A stretch of DNA of 64,000 bases from Bacteroidota bacterium (GTDB lineage Bacteria; Bacteroidota; Bacteroidia; Cytophagales; Cyclobacteriaceae): the NCBI GenBank assembly GCA_018267285.1, contig JAFDYU010000009.1, positions 22,967-86,966 of the forward strand, in the 5' to 3' direction. Shown here in pieces: positions 63,648 through 64,000 of this stretch. The notes under the pieces are model-generated. The model had not been told where the DNA came from. It searched no databases and saw only the letters and a program-made list of their open reading frames with translations. The translations under genes were made by a program, and so were the position numbers. Position 1 is the first letter of the stretch; each line of letters starts with the position of its first letter.

Positions 63648-63998
63648 ATGAAATTGCCTCTCGTCTTTGTAATACTGTTTACCGGTGCCCTAAACTGTTC
63701 CGCACAAGAATTTAAAAAGGTGAGGGTTGGTTTTGCATTTGGCACTGGTAGCGGAATTGTAGCATCTCAAGAACTGGGGTACAGAGTAGCGGATAAGATT
63801 TTAATTGGAATTCGACTTGAAGGAAAAGCATTTTTTGCATCAACCGAAACCGGTTCATACGGTGTAAATAGTCAGTATTATTTTTCAAATAGAAATCTGC
63901 GGCCATTTGTTGGTTTGGGTATAAGTCTTTATCACTCCGGGCTTGTAGGTGATCCATTTTACGGATATGGTTCAAGAACTAAACCACTATCGACTTGA
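63648..63998 (+). CDS. small outer-membrane beta-barrel-like protein, possibly cut short
   Basis: From the ATG at 63648 the product has 116 residues: signal peptide (KLPLVFVILFTGALNCSAQ) and alternating strands such as KVRVGFAFGTGSGIVASQELG and RPFVGLGISLYHSG, as in 8-strand barrels of the outer membrane. The frame ends with TGA two bases before the window edge, after DPFYGYGSRTKPLST. Related proteins are usually 170-200 residues with more strands after the glycine-rich loop, so the gene may be frameshifted or genuinely short. The window end prevents a decision. Confidence 0.6.
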   Translation: MKLPLVFVILFTGALNCSAQEFKKVRVGFAFGTGSGIVASQELGYRVADKILIGIRLEGKAFFASTETGSYGVNSQYYFSNRNLRPFVGLGISLYHSGLVGDPFYGYGSRTKPLST

Positions 63999-64000
63999 AG

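Overview
The window comes from a bacterium of the phylum Bacteroidota, most likely a member of the Cytophagales or a relative. The grounds are direct: a gldK-gldL-gldM-gldN cluster with an upstream PorP/SprF-type gene, a second gliding locus with ssb, gldE and gldD, two very large secreted proteins ending in type IX secretion (T9SS) sorting domains, DUF4271 next to hemD, and promoter-like TAnnTTTG boxes in place of E. coli-type -10 boxes. No rRNA, tRNA, CRISPR array, insertion sequence or prophage was seen, and no gap longer than about 230 bases lacks a gene.

Region 1 (1-13.5 kb) is a surface-polysaccharide locus. It has a Wzm/Wzt ABC exporter, five or six glycosyltransferases, two FkbM methyltransferases back to back, two other methyltransferases (one cut by the window edge), a sulfotransferase, a nucleotide-sugar SDR enzyme and a polytopic membrane protein. 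From 3082 to 12511 the genes run on the plus strand with overlaps or gaps of a few bases. The product is probably a methylated and possibly sulfated glycan exported by the ABC route. A 1175-residue secreted PKD-repeat protein with a T9SS tail follows at once (13.5-17.0 kb).

Region 2 (17-32 kb) is mostly housekeeping: aroC, a BatD-like protein, queG, a heptose-1-P adenylyltransferase, a YugP-type metallopeptidase, an acyl-CoA dehydrogenase, a ridA gene and a gltX-led run of five genes. It also holds a tandem pair of MORN-repeat proteins whose 5' halves are nearly identical while their 3' halves have diverged.

Region 3 (32.6-40.3 kb, minus strand) holds the T9SS/gliding motor core gldKLMN, the PorP/SprF-like protein, hemD and a DUF4271 membrane protein. 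Region 4 (40.4-50.8 kb) has hemW, a WG-repeat protein, a metallo-beta-lactamase/rhodanese fusion with tpx, an exported amidohydrolase, a TIM-barrel isomerase-like protein and a propeller/Y_Y_Y sensor-like protein without an output domain.

Region 5 (50.9-58.9 kb, minus strand) is the most unusual part: an apparent three-gene operon with its own promoter and a strong terminator. It encodes a small Kre9/KNH-like anchored protein, a 1995-residue double-propeller T9SS protein, and a caspase-fold peptidase with a signal peptide. The outer genes and the last third of the giant gene are strikingly GC-rich (60-70% in sampled rows), while the first two thirds of the giant gene are near 40% GC. The change is abrupt, at about 54.1 kb inside one reading frame, which suggests a variable head joined to a conserved tail-plus-protease cassette.

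Region 6 (59-64 kb) has recG, gldD, gldE and ssb on the minus strand and the start of a small outer-membrane barrel gene at the right edge. Function calls rest on motif recognition by eye; no database search was possible.
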